A stretch of DNA of 64,000 nt from JACJYM01 sp965230495 (GCA_965230495.1 OZ246004.1:186001-250000), one strand, 5' to 3'. Shown: positions 11,301 to 19,766, numbered from the stretch's first letter. Translations and numbers: made by a program. The notes: generated from the sequence alone by a model not told the origin.

Positions 11301-11503
11301 ATAAGCTTAATATTAGAATTAATGTTGGTCATGCCTATGATGAGATCATAGTAATTAATAACTTAGGAGAAGTTGTGAAAAGAGTTCAAACAGAAAATAT
11401 TAAGCTAATGGATGTATCTGATTTAGAACCCGGGATTTATTTTCTTGAAGTAAAGGATTCAAACTCAAATGTAATTATGGTAGAAAGATTTATAAAGATT
11501 TGA
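8342..11503 (+). CDS. Secreted beta-helix/lectin-like/SdrD-B-like protein, T9SS type A cargo
   Basis: The frame is open from a TTG at 8264, but the ATG at 8342 directly starts a clean signal peptide (MRKCILFNALALLCALA..., cleavage near SSFG-QS), so I use it; 1053 residues. Order of parts in this numbering: a region rich in GGA(L/V/I) and N-x-F-x-x-N repeats (about 70-460), typical of a right-handed parallel beta-helix; a region resembling an L-type lectin or similar beta sandwich (about 490-740, with GMEGWDGSDDGMGFVLG); an SdrD-B/Cna-B-like domain (about 765-880, GSIAGVLWDDGD, GKYFFGGLEDGGYYVEF); a linker of the LPVTLTVF type; and a C-terminal type A sorting domain (ELFPNPVFDKLNI ... LEPGIYFLEV). 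It should be exported by the T9SS. The ligand is not evident from sequence. It is a single-gene unit with its own terminator. Confidence 0.88.
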   Translation: MRKCILFNALALLCALAISSSSFGQSVTVAPFECYPNYTSAAEMDQMAEESGGDLPFATWRSARQYAVDNSISTVNFEQALYEPGTGPYLSADWGDASGGFDIPAGMTVNGNGSVVDNSSNANNIAFATLTGNGATLTGFTFIEFTGNNTGAVGISPNITGWSIVDCNFDHCDWAGDGLLVDLGSSGSGSLTNCNFYDHIQSTGSAMTVEGSGGTLNVTNCNYSCNLRIAAGGAVKIEEAVTVNFDGCKFSGNEANASIGGAVVVRNDAVVTFDACEFTCNLTSGGTTWDGGALAIESGSTVTITDSNFVGNGGDGTSSSPVGPTDGVGDPTYGRTRYGGAIYVSSQSASVVTLIISGTTFEDNVSTSRGGALRLFDPHNTNSQITDCYFSGNESGTGGAISIESTGPPVVATQDAYLADFSDNTFSTNVPLSSTIYTEYDLLGTGNSIDGDVETSCGNGDGTSGDSPEPAFLNFTGDDFTTDLGNWTASSGTSLSISGGTMQIDHSGKGSVYRDVSSGSLNNNCAYNTTLSSNSDIVTWTFTAINATGMEGWDGSDDGMGFVLGATSSDFFDAATNGYVVTFDKGNAGQSEISYFSGGLTADANITAIATGSGTGSGNSGFSVRVTYNPSGNLWTMEYDYSSGSSSAADIDPRMDSGVNCIGPDYSISGSDATYTSTDLPYTGFAMSGSNGMTIDHYHTKVGDGCDDGAGASVGASNLPCYGCDSSPSVSTNCTDQGSIAGVLWDDGDASSADGQEDANYISGATVRLYKSDGTLVAEVTTGADGKYFFGGLEDGGYYVEFTMPAGFLDITYQDTGASETDSDVDPNTLHSPTVTISTSGDSGSNSGSTEESDGTSGAAHYTNIDAGFTTEILPVTLTVFMAEWDRCNAAISWVTESEVNNDYFIVQSSKDGRFFENVEMVEGNGTSTERNKYHIIDKNVSSGVTYYRLIQYDYDGKISTSDIIMLDDDSNCINNEIELFPNPVFDKLNIRINVGHAYDEIIVINNLGEVVKRVQTENIKLMDVSDLEPGIYFLEVKDSNSNVIMVERFIKI

Positions 11504-11531
11504 TATTAAGAATAGTATAAATTTTCTCTAT

Positions 11532-11565
11532 GAAGGGTGTTTAGTAATGAACACTCTTCTTTTTT
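11532..11565 (+). terminator. Terminator after the beta-helix protein gene
   Basis: Stem GAAGGGTGTT / AACACTCTTC (10 bp with one G-T pair) with an 8-9 base loop, followed by six T (11560-11565), about 30 bases past the stop. Confidence 0.8.
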
Positions 11566-11613
11566 ACTTTTAATCAGAATTTTATATATTAAAAAAAATA
11601 TTAATAATAATTA

Positions 11614-11621
11614 TATCTTTG
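11614..11621 (+). promoter_or_regulatory. -7 element (TATCTTTG) of the helicase gene
   Basis: A perfect TAnnTTTG match 23 bases before the helicase ATG. No clear TTTG is seen 19-21 bases upstream, where the sequence is A/T-only, so only the -7 box is supported. Confidence 0.5.
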
Positions 11622-11643
11622 CCTTCTTATTTAGAAGACATAA

Positions 11644-12885
11644 ATGATATTTCAAAAATTAAAAGTAATACAACCCATTTTAAGGGCATTACAAGAAAAA
11701 GGATATAAAACCCCTACACCGATTCAGGAAAAGGCTATACCTACCATCTTAAATAGACGTGACGTTTTAGGTTGTGCTCAAACAGGAACTGGCAAAACAG
11801 CAGCATTCTCAATCCCTATCATTCAGTTAATATCACGGATTGAAAAAAATAACAAGCCAACTTTGCGATCACTTATTGTAACTCCTACCAGAGAATTAGC
11901 TATTCAAATTGGTGATAATATATCTACATATGCCCAATACACGAAAGTTAGGCATGCTGTAATATTTGGAGGTGTAAAACAAGGTAAGCAAGTAAGTAGC
12001 CTAGAGGAAGGTATTCATATTCTAGTGGCTACACCGGGGAGATTGTTGGATTTGATAGGACAGGGAATAATAGACTTATCAACGATCAAAATATTCGTTC
12101 TCGATGAAGCCGATAGAATGTTAGATATGGGCTTTATCAATGATATCAAAAAACTAATTAAACTTTTACCTGAAAAAAGACAATCATTGTTCTTTTCAGC
12201 AACTATGCCCGATAGCATAGCCAAATTGTCCAAAACAATACTTGATAATCCAGTCAAAATAGAGGTAGCTCCTACAAGTTCTACTGCTGAGACTTTAACT
12301 CAGCAATTGTATTATACTAACAAGACGAATAAAAGAGAGTTGTTACGGTATATCTTGAAGACGAGAGATATTGAGCAGGCCTTGGTGTTTACAAGGACGA
12401 AACACGGTGCAGATAGAGTGGCAAGAGACTTGAAAAAGAATGGAATTAAATCAGCTTCTATACATGGAGATAAAGCTCAAAATCAGAGGCAAAAGGCATT
12501 ACAGTCTTTTAAGTCAGGAAAGATCAAAGTGCTTGTGGCCACAGATATTGCGGCAAGAGGAATTGATATTAATAAGCTCGAGTATGTGATCAATTATGAA
12601 GTACCCAATGTCTCTGAAACATATGTTCACCGCATAGGGAGATCGGGTAGGGCAGGTGAAAATGGAATAGCTATTTCTTTGGTAGAGCCTGAAGAAAATA
12701 TTTACATCAAGAATATTGAAAAACTAACAAGAAAGAAAATATCGATTGTAAAAGAAAACCCTTTTCCACAAACTGATAAACCCATGACAACTGAGGAGAA
12801 AAAGGAGTGGGAAAAGGAAAAACAAAGGAGAAGACAGGAGTTTTTTGCAAATAGAAGAAAGAAGATGAGTAAGAAAGGAAAATAA
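11644..12885 (+). CDS. rhlE: DEAD-box ATP-dependent RNA helicase, RhlE type
   Basis: 413 residues with the complete set of DEAD-box motifs: the Q motif (TPTPIQEKAIP), motif I AQTGTGKT, motif Ia TPTRELA, motif II DEAD, motif III SAT, motif V ATDIAARGID and motif VI HRIGRSGRAG. The C-terminal tail is short and strongly basic (KEKQRRRQEFF ... KKMSKKGK), as in RhlE proteins, and should help bind RNA. These helicases unwind short RNA duplexes in RNA decay, ribosome assembly and cold adaptation; the specific substrate cannot be told. The gene has its own -7 promoter element and converges with the glycosyltransferase gene 17 bases downstream. The family is certain; RhlE over another DEAD-box subgroup is a best guess. 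Confidence 0.9.
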   Translation: MIFQKLKVIQPILRALQEKGYKTPTPIQEKAIPTILNRRDVLGCAQTGTGKTAAFSIPIIQLISRIEKNNKPTLRSLIVTPTRELAIQIGDNISTYAQYTKVRHAVIFGGVKQGKQVSSLEEGIHILVATPGRLLDLIGQGIIDLSTIKIFVLDEADRMLDMGFINDIKKLIKLLPEKRQSLFFSATMPDSIAKLSKTILDNPVKIEVAPTSSTAETLTQQLYYTNKTNKRELLRYILKTRDIEQALVFTRTKHGADRVARDLKKNGIKSASIHGDKAQNQRQKALQSFKSGKIKVLVATDIAARGIDINKLEYVINYEVPNVSETYVHRIGRSGRAGENGIAISLVEPEENIYIKNIEKLTRKKISIVKENPFPQTDKPMTTEEKKEWEKEKQRRRQEFFANRRKKMSKKGK

Positions 12886-12902
12886 AAATTTATAAGTCCT
12901 GA

Positions 12903-14033
12903 TTATCTTGTTTTTCTACCTTTCCAGGTATATGTGAAAGGAAAGATAGCCACTAACGCCATGAAAAGAATATACGGAATGTAAAATAGCGAAGCCTTGA
13001 AAAATGAGAAGAATCGAATTCTGTAATCAAAAAAGGCTTCTATCTTCCTAAGAAAAGATAGATCGATAAAAAATTTGAGAAAAAAAAGTATACCGAAAAC
13101 GACCCATGCCCTCGTACCTATAAAAAGAGATAAAACCATTGTAAGGCTTATAAAGGCTGTGATAATATAGAGACCTTTTAAGGAATTGGAAGAACTAATC
13201 CTACTTTTACTGGCCCACCTAATTCTTTGTTGAATAAATTTACAAATGTTTTCTTGTGTTGTGGTAGTTACGATAGCAGACTTTGATTTAAGGAAATGAA
13301 CTTTATTTGGGTAATATTTAGAAACACTATTAATCAGAAATACATCATCTCCACTTGAGTATTGATGACCAAGCTCCTTTGGGTTAAAAGTGTCAGGAGT
13401 GAAAGCCATATTTGCTCCATTTGCTAAAAAATAGTTCTTAGAAAATATTCCGGCACCTGTCAGTGCCATAGTTATTATATTATCCAAGATTTGAAAGGAA
13501 GATAAAGTATTGTCTACAGAAGAAGTATAATGAATAGGAGATGCAATAAATTTAGATTTCTCTTTCGTGTAGAAGTCGACAACCGACGTAACCCAATCCC
13601 GAGGTACTAGGCAATCCGCGTCTGTTGTCATTATTAATTCTCCGGAACAAATATCAACTCCATAGCCGAGAGCTTTCTTCTTTCCTTCAAGACCTTGGGG
13701 AAGTTTTAGAACTTGAATACATGACTCGTCGAAATCAGTAAACGAACCATCTGAAGAGTGGTCATCGATCAAAAGTATTTCTAATAATTCTTTAGGATAT
13801 TTTAAGTTTTTAAGACTGGCAATAAGTTTTTCCAGATTAGCTTTTTCATTTCTGCACGGAACAAGAATACTTACTTTGGCATTTGGTTTCATTTTATTGT
13901 CAAAAATTTCAAGAGGCTTATCTAACCATATTTGCAAGTAATGACTAACTAATGAATGGTAAAGAATTAAAAAAAAAGTTCCCAGAAAAAGCAGACTTCC
14001 TATTAGAGGGTCAATCCATAACAATAATAGCAT
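12903..14033 (-). CDS. Membrane glycosyltransferase, family 2
   Basis: 376 residues. An N-terminal membrane segment (about 3-28) is followed by a GT-A fold domain: SILVPCRNEKANLEKLI, the nucleotide-binding LLIDDHSSDGS, the metal-binding TDADC (DxD-type) and a QQRIRWASK motif equivalent to the Q-x-x-R-W of processive family 2 enzymes. Two or three membrane helices follow at the C-terminus (about 285-370). It should transfer a sugar from a nucleotide sugar at the inner membrane, for a glycolipid or polysaccharide; donor and acceptor are unknown. It stands 43 bases downstream of a small membrane protein gene on the same strand and may be co-transcribed with it. Confidence 0.85.
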   Translation of the reverse strand: MLLLLWIDPLIGSLLFLGTFFLILYHSLVSHYLQIWLDKPLEIFDNKMKPNAKVSILVPCRNEKANLEKLIASLKNLKYPKELLEILLIDDHSSDGSFTDFDESCIQVLKLPQGLEGKKKALGYGVDICSGELIMTTDADCLVPRDWVTSVVDFYTKEKSKFIASPIHYTSSVDNTLSSFQILDNIITMALTGAGIFSKNYFLANGANMAFTPDTFNPKELGHQYSSGDDVFLINSVSKYYPNKVHFLKSKSAIVTTTTQENICKFIQQRIRWASKSRISSSNSLKGLYIITAFISLTMVLSLFIGTRAWVVFGILFFLKFFIDLSFLRKIEAFFDYRIRFFSFFKASLFYIPYILFMALVAIFPFTYTWKGRKTR

Positions 14034-14076
14034 GTCGATAAAATTTTAGCGGAAAGAGTCGCTCTTTCTTTTATGA

Positions 14077-14547
14077 TCAATCGAATAGTTGCTCATAATC
14101 TGAGTCAGTTTTCATCTCTTTCTTTAATTCGGGTAGTTCTAAAAATGATTCGTCTTCTTCGATTTCTTCATATTCTGTATAGGTTGTAGATGATCGAGAT
14201 TTATTAAAGGAGTCCAAGTTTTTAAGTTTACGACGAAGAATGGATTTGAAGAATAGATATCCGAACAAAACTGGAAAACCTACGACTGATAACAAAATGG
14301 TAATCAATCCCATTATTGGATTCTCTTTCAATAGTTTAATTACAAATTTTACGTAATCTAACGAAACAGTATGGTCTATAAGTAAAGAACCTATCAATAA
14401 GAACGGAGCAGTCCAGGTAAGCAAAATGAAAATTCCTTTGGCAATGAAATAAAGGCCAACAAAAATTAACCCTAAAAACAATATTGCAGTTATACCTCCA
14501 AAAGGACTTCTTCCACCACCTAATCTGAATTCTTTATATGTTGTCAT
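14077..14547 (-). CDS. Small integral membrane protein of unknown function
   Basis: 156 residues. Three hydrophobic stretches (about 18-38, 40-58 and 85-108) are followed by a cytoplasmic-looking tail rich in Glu/Asp, including YEEIEEDESFLELPELKKEM. No family is recognised. The glycosyltransferase gene follows 43 bases downstream on the same strand, which suggests an envelope-related role by context only. Codon use and composition are like the neighbours. Confidence 0.7.
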   Translation of the reverse strand: MTTYKEFRLGGGRSPFGGITAILFLGLIFVGLYFIAKGIFILLTWTAPFLLIGSLLIDHTVSLDYVKFVIKLLKENPIMGLITILLSVVGFPVLFGYLFFKSILRRKLKNLDSFNKSRSSTTYTEYEEIEEDESFLELPELKKEMKTDSDYEQLFD

Positions 14548-14631
14548 GCGATTATCTTTATGCTAATTACGTCTTAAGTGACCATTTAGTTTGCCGGATA
14601 CCTGGTTTTTTATCAAAATTTCGCCTAATGA

Positions 14632-15954
14632 TTAATTTATATCGATAAGGGCTGTCCAGACACTTAACTTAAATCCATCCAACCTAGTCCATATCGGTCT
14701 GATCATTCCATTATGAGCTGAGATGTCATTATAGTCTCCAAAGAAAACCTGTTTGTTGGGTTTGAATGGAGATTCGCTAATTTTTGTATTTGTAAAGTTT
14801 TGTCCTCCATCTGTAGAATGGGCCAAATAAACATCTGTATTTTCATCACTATGATCACGTCGATCATAATAAACTATATAAATATGACCCGTAACTTGGT
14901 CAATATCCATCCAAGAAAAGAACTGATGTTTGCCACTGAGATCATCATTTACTCGGACGTCATTTGACCATGTATTACCTCCATCTCTACTATACTTTAG
15001 CCAAATATCTGTATCATTTTCTCCGTTTCTTTGATCACTCCAATTAACATAAACAGATCCTTGATACTTGCCACTACTTTGATCAACTTCTGTAATTGGC
15101 ATTCCATTGCATCGTCCTATTCCTGGAATCTTTATATCCCATCCACCAATCTGCTCTGCGATGATATCGTCAGTTGATTTCCATGTTTTTCCACCGTCAG
15201 TTGATTTATCAAAGAAAATTTTTTCTCCGTAGCTCCAACTAACATAATAATTTCCATTATTATCTATACATGGCACGGCTCCTTCTGTTGTATCATCACT
15301 ATCTATACAATTTCCTTTCAACTTGCTAATTGTTTTAGGTTTACTCCAACTATCTCCATAATCAGTAGATTTGGAAAAAAGTATTTTTGAAAAGCAGAGA
15401 CTGTCTTTACTTCCATAAGTGTCAAATTCTGTCCATGTCATAATTACCTGACCACCTTTTTTAGCAGTTCCAATCCAATGTTTATCATGGTCTTTCTTAA
15501 AGTCTCCAGCTGGGTAGGTGCCATCGGTCCAGTTTGTGCCCTGGTCCATACTTTTTTGAACAACTATTCTATCTAGGAACTCCTCGCTACTATATGCCTT
15601 TCCCGTGGGATTGGATAAATGAGCGTATAAAACATGTCCATTATTCATATGTCTTACTACAGGATCTCCATATACTCCTAGTGATGATTTTAATTTATCC
15701 TGCGTCCAGGTGAGCCCTCCGTCCTTGGATATGTACACATTATCAAGTATAGAACCAGCAACAAGATTTTTTGTATCTGTTGGATCAATAGATATCGAAG
15801 GTTCACATGGTCCTACAAAAGTGTTGGCCTCATGTATCATTACATTTTTGACTTTTTGCGGAAACTTAATATTGTCAGATACCAGAACTTTCCGAGAACA
15901 GGATAAAAGGGCAATCGAAAGAAATAGGGTAATAACAAACTTAATTGACCGCAT
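14632..15954 (-). CDS. Lipoprotein with sialidase-like Asp-box (BNR) propeller
   Basis: The frame is open further upstream, to 16059, but the ATG ending at 15954 starts a lipoprotein signal peptide (MRSIKFVITLFLSIALLSCSRK, shown as two parts: hydrophobic run then LLSC lipobox), so 440 residues are annotated. At least six Asp-box motifs of the S-x-D-x-G-x-x-W type occur (SKDGGLTW, SMDQGTNW, STDYGDSW, STDGGKTW, SRDGGNTW, STDGGQNF), as in the beta-propeller of sialidases and related exo-glycosidases. Asp boxes are structural, and I cannot confirm the arginine triad or nucleophile, so sialidase activity is not established. It overlaps the end of the M48 protease gene by 14 bases and so is likely translationally coupled to it. 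Confidence 0.78.
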   Translation of the reverse strand: MRSIKFVITLFLSIALLSCSRKVLVSDNIKFPQKVKNVMIHEANTFVGPCEPSISIDPTDTKNLVAGSILDNVYISKDGGLTWTQDKLKSSLGVYGDPVVRHMNNGHVLYAHLSNPTGKAYSSEEFLDRIVVQKSMDQGTNWTDGTYPAGDFKKDHDKHWIGTAKKGGQVIMTWTEFDTYGSKDSLCFSKILFSKSTDYGDSWSKPKTISKLKGNCIDSDDTTEGAVPCIDNNGNYYVSWSYGEKIFFDKSTDGGKTWKSTDDIIAEQIGGWDIKIPGIGRCNGMPITEVDQSSGKYQGSVYVNWSDQRNGENDTDIWLKYSRDGGNTWSNDVRVNDDLSGKHQFFSWMDIDQVTGHIYIVYYDRRDHSDENTDVYLAHSTDGGQNFTNTKISESPFKPNKQVFFGDYNDISAHNGMIRPIWTRLDGFKLSVWTALIDIN

Positions 15955-16762
15955 ATTTCTCAATTGATTCTTTAATCTTTTCTCTTCTATTTTCAGGGCT
16001 AGGATGAGTGCTTTGAAATTCTGGTCTTTTTTGACCACCGCTAGCTTCCTCCAATACATCCATTACACCGATTAATTCGTAAGGATCATAACCCGCTTCT
16101 ATCATCAGGTGGACACCAAAATCATCTGATTCCAATTCCTGATCTCGCCCATATTTCATGTTTACCAGATTGCCTATCATTTGGGCAGCTTGTGCCGTGT
16201 TGTAATCTCCGGAGGCTAGTACAGCAGCTCCGGTTAATCCTTGAGTTAACTCCATTTTGGCAATTCTTTCCGCTCCATGCCGATGGATTACGTGCCCTAT
16301 TTCATGCCCTATAACTCCGGCTATTTGATCTTCATTTCTAAGTCTAGTTAACAAAGCCTCCGTGATAAAAACCTGTCCTCCAGGCAATGCAAAAGCGTTT
16401 ACTACTCTTGGATCTGCTAATAAATGAAAATCATATTGATAAGTTGATTTTCTACCAGTTGGAGTGCCAATAAGTCTATTGCCTATCTGTTTAATATATT
16501 GTTGAGCTCTTTGATCAGGATGTAGGCCACCATGTTGTTGTACCATTTGAGGTGCTGATTGAAGTCCAATGGCTATTTCCTGTTCAGGGGAAATACTTAC
16601 ATGTTGCTTTTCACCTGTTATTGGATTTACTTGTGTGTTAGAATAATATTTGAGTAAATGATATCCTGCAAAAAAGAGACCAATAATCAACATAATCTTT
16701 ATTCTTCCCCCACCTTTTCTTGGTTGATTACCGTATGGATTGTTATTTCTTCTACCAAACAT
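15941..16762 (-). CDS. M48-family zinc metallopeptidase (membrane-anchored)
   Basis: 273 residues. A basic Gly/Asn-rich N-terminus leads into one membrane segment (about 21-37), then a periplasm-facing peptidase domain. The HEIGH zinc motif is at residues 153-157 within VIGHEIGHVIHRHG, and the third ligand lies in ELESDDFGVHLM, so catalytic residues are complete. The family includes LoiP/BepA-like proteases that act in outer-membrane protein quality control, which fits a cell exporting large surface proteins, but the substrate is unknown. It lies 29 bases downstream of the thiolase gene and overlaps the Asp-box lipoprotein gene by 14 bases, forming a three-gene minus-strand unit. Confidence 0.88.
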   Translation of the reverse strand: MFGRRNNNPYGNQPRKGGGRIKIMLIIGLFFAGYHLLKYYSNTQVNPITGEKQHVSISPEQEIAIGLQSAPQMVQQHGGLHPDQRAQQYIKQIGNRLIGTPTGRKSTYQYDFHLLADPRVVNAFALPGGQVFITEALLTRLRNEDQIAGVIGHEIGHVIHRHGAERIAKMELTQGLTGAAVLASGDYNTAQAAQMIGNLVNMKYGRDQELESDDFGVHLMIEAGYDPYELIGVMDVLEEASGGQKRPEFQSTHPSPENRREKIKESIEKYAVN

Positions 16763-16791
16763 TTTCGTTTTTTTCTTAAAATTATAAAAAT

Positions 16792-18003
16792 TTAGGAAGC
16801 ATTTTCAATTATGGTAGCATAACCTTGACCTACTCCTATACACATACTTACCAAGGCATACTTTTTTCCCGTATTTTTTAACTCAATAGCTGCTGATTGT
16901 AATATTCGTGAACCGGTCATCCCAAGCGGGTGCCCCAAAGCAATAGCTCCTCCATTTGGATTTATTCTTGAATCACTATCATCTAATCCCAGCTTTCGAG
17001 TACATGCCAGAACTTGGGCTGCAAAGGCTTCATTAATCTCAATAATATCCATATCTTCGAGAGTTAACCCTGCTTTTCTTAACGCTTTTTGACTTGCGTA
17101 GACAGGACCAATTCCCATGATTCTGGGCTCTACACCTGCAACTGCTGATGTAACGATTCTCGCCAATGGGTTCAAACCATGAGTTTTTACTGCATGCTGT
17201 GAAGCAATAAGCATGGCTGCAGCACCATCATTGAGACCAGATGCATTGCCCGCGGTTACAGTACCTCCCTCTGCTCTAAAAGCTGTTCTGAGTTTGGCTA
17301 ATACTTCGGGTGAAGTATTAGGTTTTATGAATTCATCCTTGTCAAAGATAATATCCTCTTTTTTTCTTTGCGGAATATTAACTTTTATGATCTCTTGAGC
17401 AAATCTACCGGAATTTTGAGCTTGACCTGCTTTCATTTGGGACCGGTATGCGAATTGATCCTGATCTTCTCTGGATATATTGTATAAATCTACTAGATTT
17501 TCTGCGGTTTCACCCATAGTATGTGTGCCATAAAGCTGTTTCATTTTTGGATTGATGAAACGCCATCCAAAGCTGGAATCATACATTTTAGAGTCGTTGC
17601 CATAAGCCATTGAAGACTTAGCAATTACCCAAGGACCCCTGGACATGTTTTCCACACCTCCGGTTATAAAAATGTCACCATCATTTGCCTGTATGGCCCG
17701 ATGAGCATGAATAGCTGCGGACATACCTGATGAGCAAAGTCTGTTAACAGTTTCTCCTGGCACGGTCCAAGGCAATCCAGCTAACAATAAAGCCATCCTT
17801 GCAATGTTGCGATTGTCTTCACCTGCTTGATTAGCGCAGCCCAGAATAACATCATCTATTTTGTTCGGATCAATATTTGGATTTCTATTCAATATCTCTT
17901 TAATCGGAAGAGCAGCCAAATCATCAGTTCTTACTTGAGCTAAAGTGCCACGAAATTTTCCAATTGGAGTTCTTATGGCATCTATTATGTAAGTCTCTTT
18001 CAT
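16792..18003 (-). CDS. Acetyl-CoA acyltransferase (thiolase), PcaF-like
   Basis: 403 residues, the normal length for a degradative thiolase. The acyl-accepting cysteine is Cys90 in NRLCSSGMSA; the INEAFAAQ motif, the GHPLGMTGSR histidine motif and the second catalytic Cys388 in CIGVGQG are all present. The valine in CIGVGQG, where many thiolases have glycine, is the form I associate with beta-ketoadipyl-CoA thiolases, so it may act on 3-oxoadipyl-CoA, but a general 3-ketoacyl-CoA thiolase of fatty-acid oxidation is equally possible. No ring-cleavage or beta-oxidation partner is adjacent. It is the first gene of a minus-strand unit with the M48 protease and Asp-box lipoprotein. Confidence 0.9.
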   Translation of the reverse strand: MKETYIIDAIRTPIGKFRGTLAQVRTDDLAALPIKEILNRNPNIDPNKIDDVILGCANQAGEDNRNIARMALLLAGLPWTVPGETVNRLCSSGMSAAIHAHRAIQANDGDIFITGGVENMSRGPWVIAKSSMAYGNDSKMYDSSFGWRFINPKMKQLYGTHTMGETAENLVDLYNISREDQDQFAYRSQMKAGQAQNSGRFAQEIIKVNIPQRKKEDIIFDKDEFIKPNTSPEVLAKLRTAFRAEGGTVTAGNASGLNDGAAAMLIASQHAVKTHGLNPLARIVTSAVAGVEPRIMGIGPVYASQKALRKAGLTLEDMDIIEINEAFAAQVLACTRKLGLDDSDSRINPNGGAIALGHPLGMTGSRILQSAAIELKNTGKKYALVSMCIGVGQGYATIIENAS

Positions 18004-18094
18004 GTATTTCTTTTAAATTATTACTTGTTAGAAGGAACTTGGCGTATAGAGATCTCCAACTTCATAGTGGGAAATTCTACACTTTCGTTTCATT

Positions 18095-18586
18095 CTAAAA
18101 CGTTAAATCCATTATTTTTAATCTGTTCTTATCATTTATAGAATAGGTCTTAGACGAAAAAAGTTTTTTTGTCAACCAACCTGAAGCTATGGAGCCTAAG
18201 CTGACTCCCCAAACTCTTGAATCCCAGGGAGTCGTTTGAGAATAATAAATATGGGCTGCGGTACCATATAAAAGCCAAACAGCACCGAATTGTATTAACC
18301 TGGTACCTATCGAATTTGCAAGTGGTTTGAAGATTTTAATTTTAGTAATAGTATTAACTTTAATCATACCATCGGTGAATACTATAGTGCTGTCGGGAAT
18401 GAGGAAGCTGTCAATTTCTCGCTTTAACCATTGATCTTTGTAGTCGACAGACTGATAGTAAAGGTTGTCTTGAATATAGAATCTTTTAGGTTCCGGGTTT
18501 CCATATCTGTTCAACTGTAAAAAGACCTGAGCATGGGTATTGATACATATAAATAGTGCAAACAGAGCTCCAAGAATTTCACGCAT
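18095..18586 (-). CDS. Small secreted/membrane protein of unknown function
   Basis: 163 residues. A signal peptide (MREILGALFALFICINTHAQ) precedes a mostly polar part with FLQLNRYGNPEPKRFYIQD, then one or two weak hydrophobic stretches (about 90-135) and a C-terminus that could lie at a membrane. No family is recognised. It stands alone between the thiolase unit and the divergent tRNA-Met gene. Confidence 0.62.
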   Translation of the reverse strand: MREILGALFALFICINTHAQVFLQLNRYGNPEPKRFYIQDNLYYQSVDYKDQWLKREIDSFLIPDSTIVFTDGMIKVNTITKIKIFKPLANSIGTRLIQFGAVWLLYGTAAHIYYSQTTPWDSRVWGVSLGSIASGWLTKKLFSSKTYSINDKNRLKIMDLTF

Positions 18587-18761
18587 ATTACAAATTTAAA
18601 GAAACATTAGCTTTTTGAGACATCCTATTAATTAAATAAATGTACTGTAAATATGAATTGTGAAATATTAGTAGAAAGTATTTATTAATAAATTTGAAAA
18701 ATGTATATTTGCGACCGCTTTTAATTAAGCTTGCAATAGTTAATCCATATATTGGAAAATT

Positions 18762-18835
18762 GGCGTGGTAGCTCAGGTGGTTAGAGCGTCGGATTCATAA
18801 CCCGGAGGTCGGGAGTTCAAGTCTCCCTCACGCCA
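18762..18835 (+). tRNA. tRNA-Met (CAT anticodon), elongator-type
   Basis: 74 bases without encoded CCA. The acceptor stem GGCGTGG pairs with TCACGCC (last pair G-T), D-loop GCTCAGGTGGTTAGAGC and T-arm GGGAGTTCAAGTCTCCC are canonical, and the anticodon loop reads TTCATAA. G1-C72 pairing argues against the initiator form. The 31-39 position would be an A-C mismatch. A CAT anticodon could also be a lysidine-modified Ile tRNA, which sequence alone cannot fully exclude. TATATTTG (18704-18711) upstream is a plausible -7 box. Confidence 0.92.
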
Positions 18836-18843
18836 CAATGATT

Positions 18844-18877
18844 GGCCTAATTGATTGATAATCAGTTAGGCCTTTTT
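18844..18877 (+). terminator. Terminator of the tRNA-Met gene
   Basis: A 13-bp stem GGCCTAATTGATT / AATCAGTTAGGCC with one G-T pair and a 3-base loop is followed by five T (18873-18877), starting 9 bases after the tRNA. Confidence 0.88.
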
Positions 18878-18926
18878 GCTTAGAGCATATTACTGTTGAC
18901 AAAATAAACTGTTTAAATGAAAAAGG

Positions 18927-19766
18927 ATGAAATATAGAGGTAAAGCTGACGAGTGTTTTGAGATGCTTGATATTAGTAATGAAAATTGTGATGTACTTAA
19001 TAGCTCTAAGCCTAGCGAACTATCTTTATTATGGTTTCAGTCCGATGGTAACCAATTAAGAATAGATCATTCTAACTATACGTTTGAAAAAAACGAAGTT
19101 ATTTGTCTTACTGAGTTCAACTTGGTTGAGCCCATTAATTTGTCAAAAGCTAAATTATTAAGATGGAATAAGCACTTTTACTGTGTGATAAATCATGACA
19201 GTGAAGTAGGGTGCAAAGGCATTTTGTTCTATGGAGCAGCTACACTCCCCGTTATTAAGCTGTCAGAAAAGGATCTCAATGTGTTTTCTACGGTATGGAA
19301 AATGCTTGAGTTAGAGATGATTTCCAAGGATAGCTTACAAGAAGAAATGTTGCAGATGATGCTCAAAAGAATCTTAATCTTTTGCACTAGAATGTATAAA
19401 GAGCAAACCAGTTGGAAAAAGATTGAGAATATCAATGTGGATATAATCAGAGAATATAACTTTTTGGTAGAACAGCATTTTAAACAAAAACATACAGTAG
19501 CTGAATATGCTGATTTACTATATAAATCGCCTAAAACACTTTCTAACTTGTTCAAAAAATTAGGGAGTAAATCACCACTTCAATTTATTAAGGACCGCAA
19601 AATGTTGGAAGCTAGAAGACTTTTGGTTTATACGGATAAGTCAGTTTCAGAAATTGGCTACGAATTAGGTTTTGCAGATGTACCATCTTTTAGCAGGTTT
19701 TTTAAGAAGGAAGAGGGACAAACACCAGTAAATTTTCAAAAAATAATAAGGGAAGGGAAAAACTGA
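18927..19766 (+). CDS. AraC-family transcriptional regulator
   Basis: 279 residues. The N-terminal part (about 1-150) looks like a cupin-type ligand domain (SLLWFQSDGNQLRIDHSNY...), and the C-terminal 100 residues carry the AraC DNA-binding domain: VAEYADLLYKSPKTLSNLFKK for the first helix-turn-helix and SVSEIGYELGFADVPSFSRFF for the second, ending GQTPVNFQ. It is soluble, unlike the membrane-type AraC protein at 6933-8066. The AhpD-like gene follows 90 bases downstream on the same strand, so it is a reasonable candidate regulator of the redox gene run that follows; that is inference from position. Confidence 0.88.
   Translation: MKYRGKADECFEMLDISNENCDVLNSSKPSELSLLWFQSDGNQLRIDHSNYTFEKNEVICLTEFNLVEPINLSKAKLLRWNKHFYCVINHDSEVGCKGILFYGAATLPVIKLSEKDLNVFSTVWKMLELEMISKDSLQEEMLQMMLKRILIFCTRMYKEQTSWKKIENINVDIIREYNFLVEQHFKQKHTVAEYADLLYKSPKTLSNLFKKLGSKSPLQFIKDRKMLEARRLLVYTDKSVSEIGYELGFADVPSFSRFFKKEEGQTPVNFQKIIREGKN

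Noticed and set aside
18591..18598. TAAATTTG (minus strand) as promoter of the 18095-18586 gene
   Set aside because: It would place transcription start at about the ATG with no -33 partner.
18762..18835. Initiator tRNA or Ile2 tRNA for the CAT anticodon gene
   Set aside because: G1-C72 is paired and the anticodon stem lacks the three G-C pairs of initiators; nothing specific for Ile2 is seen, so elongator Met is preferred.
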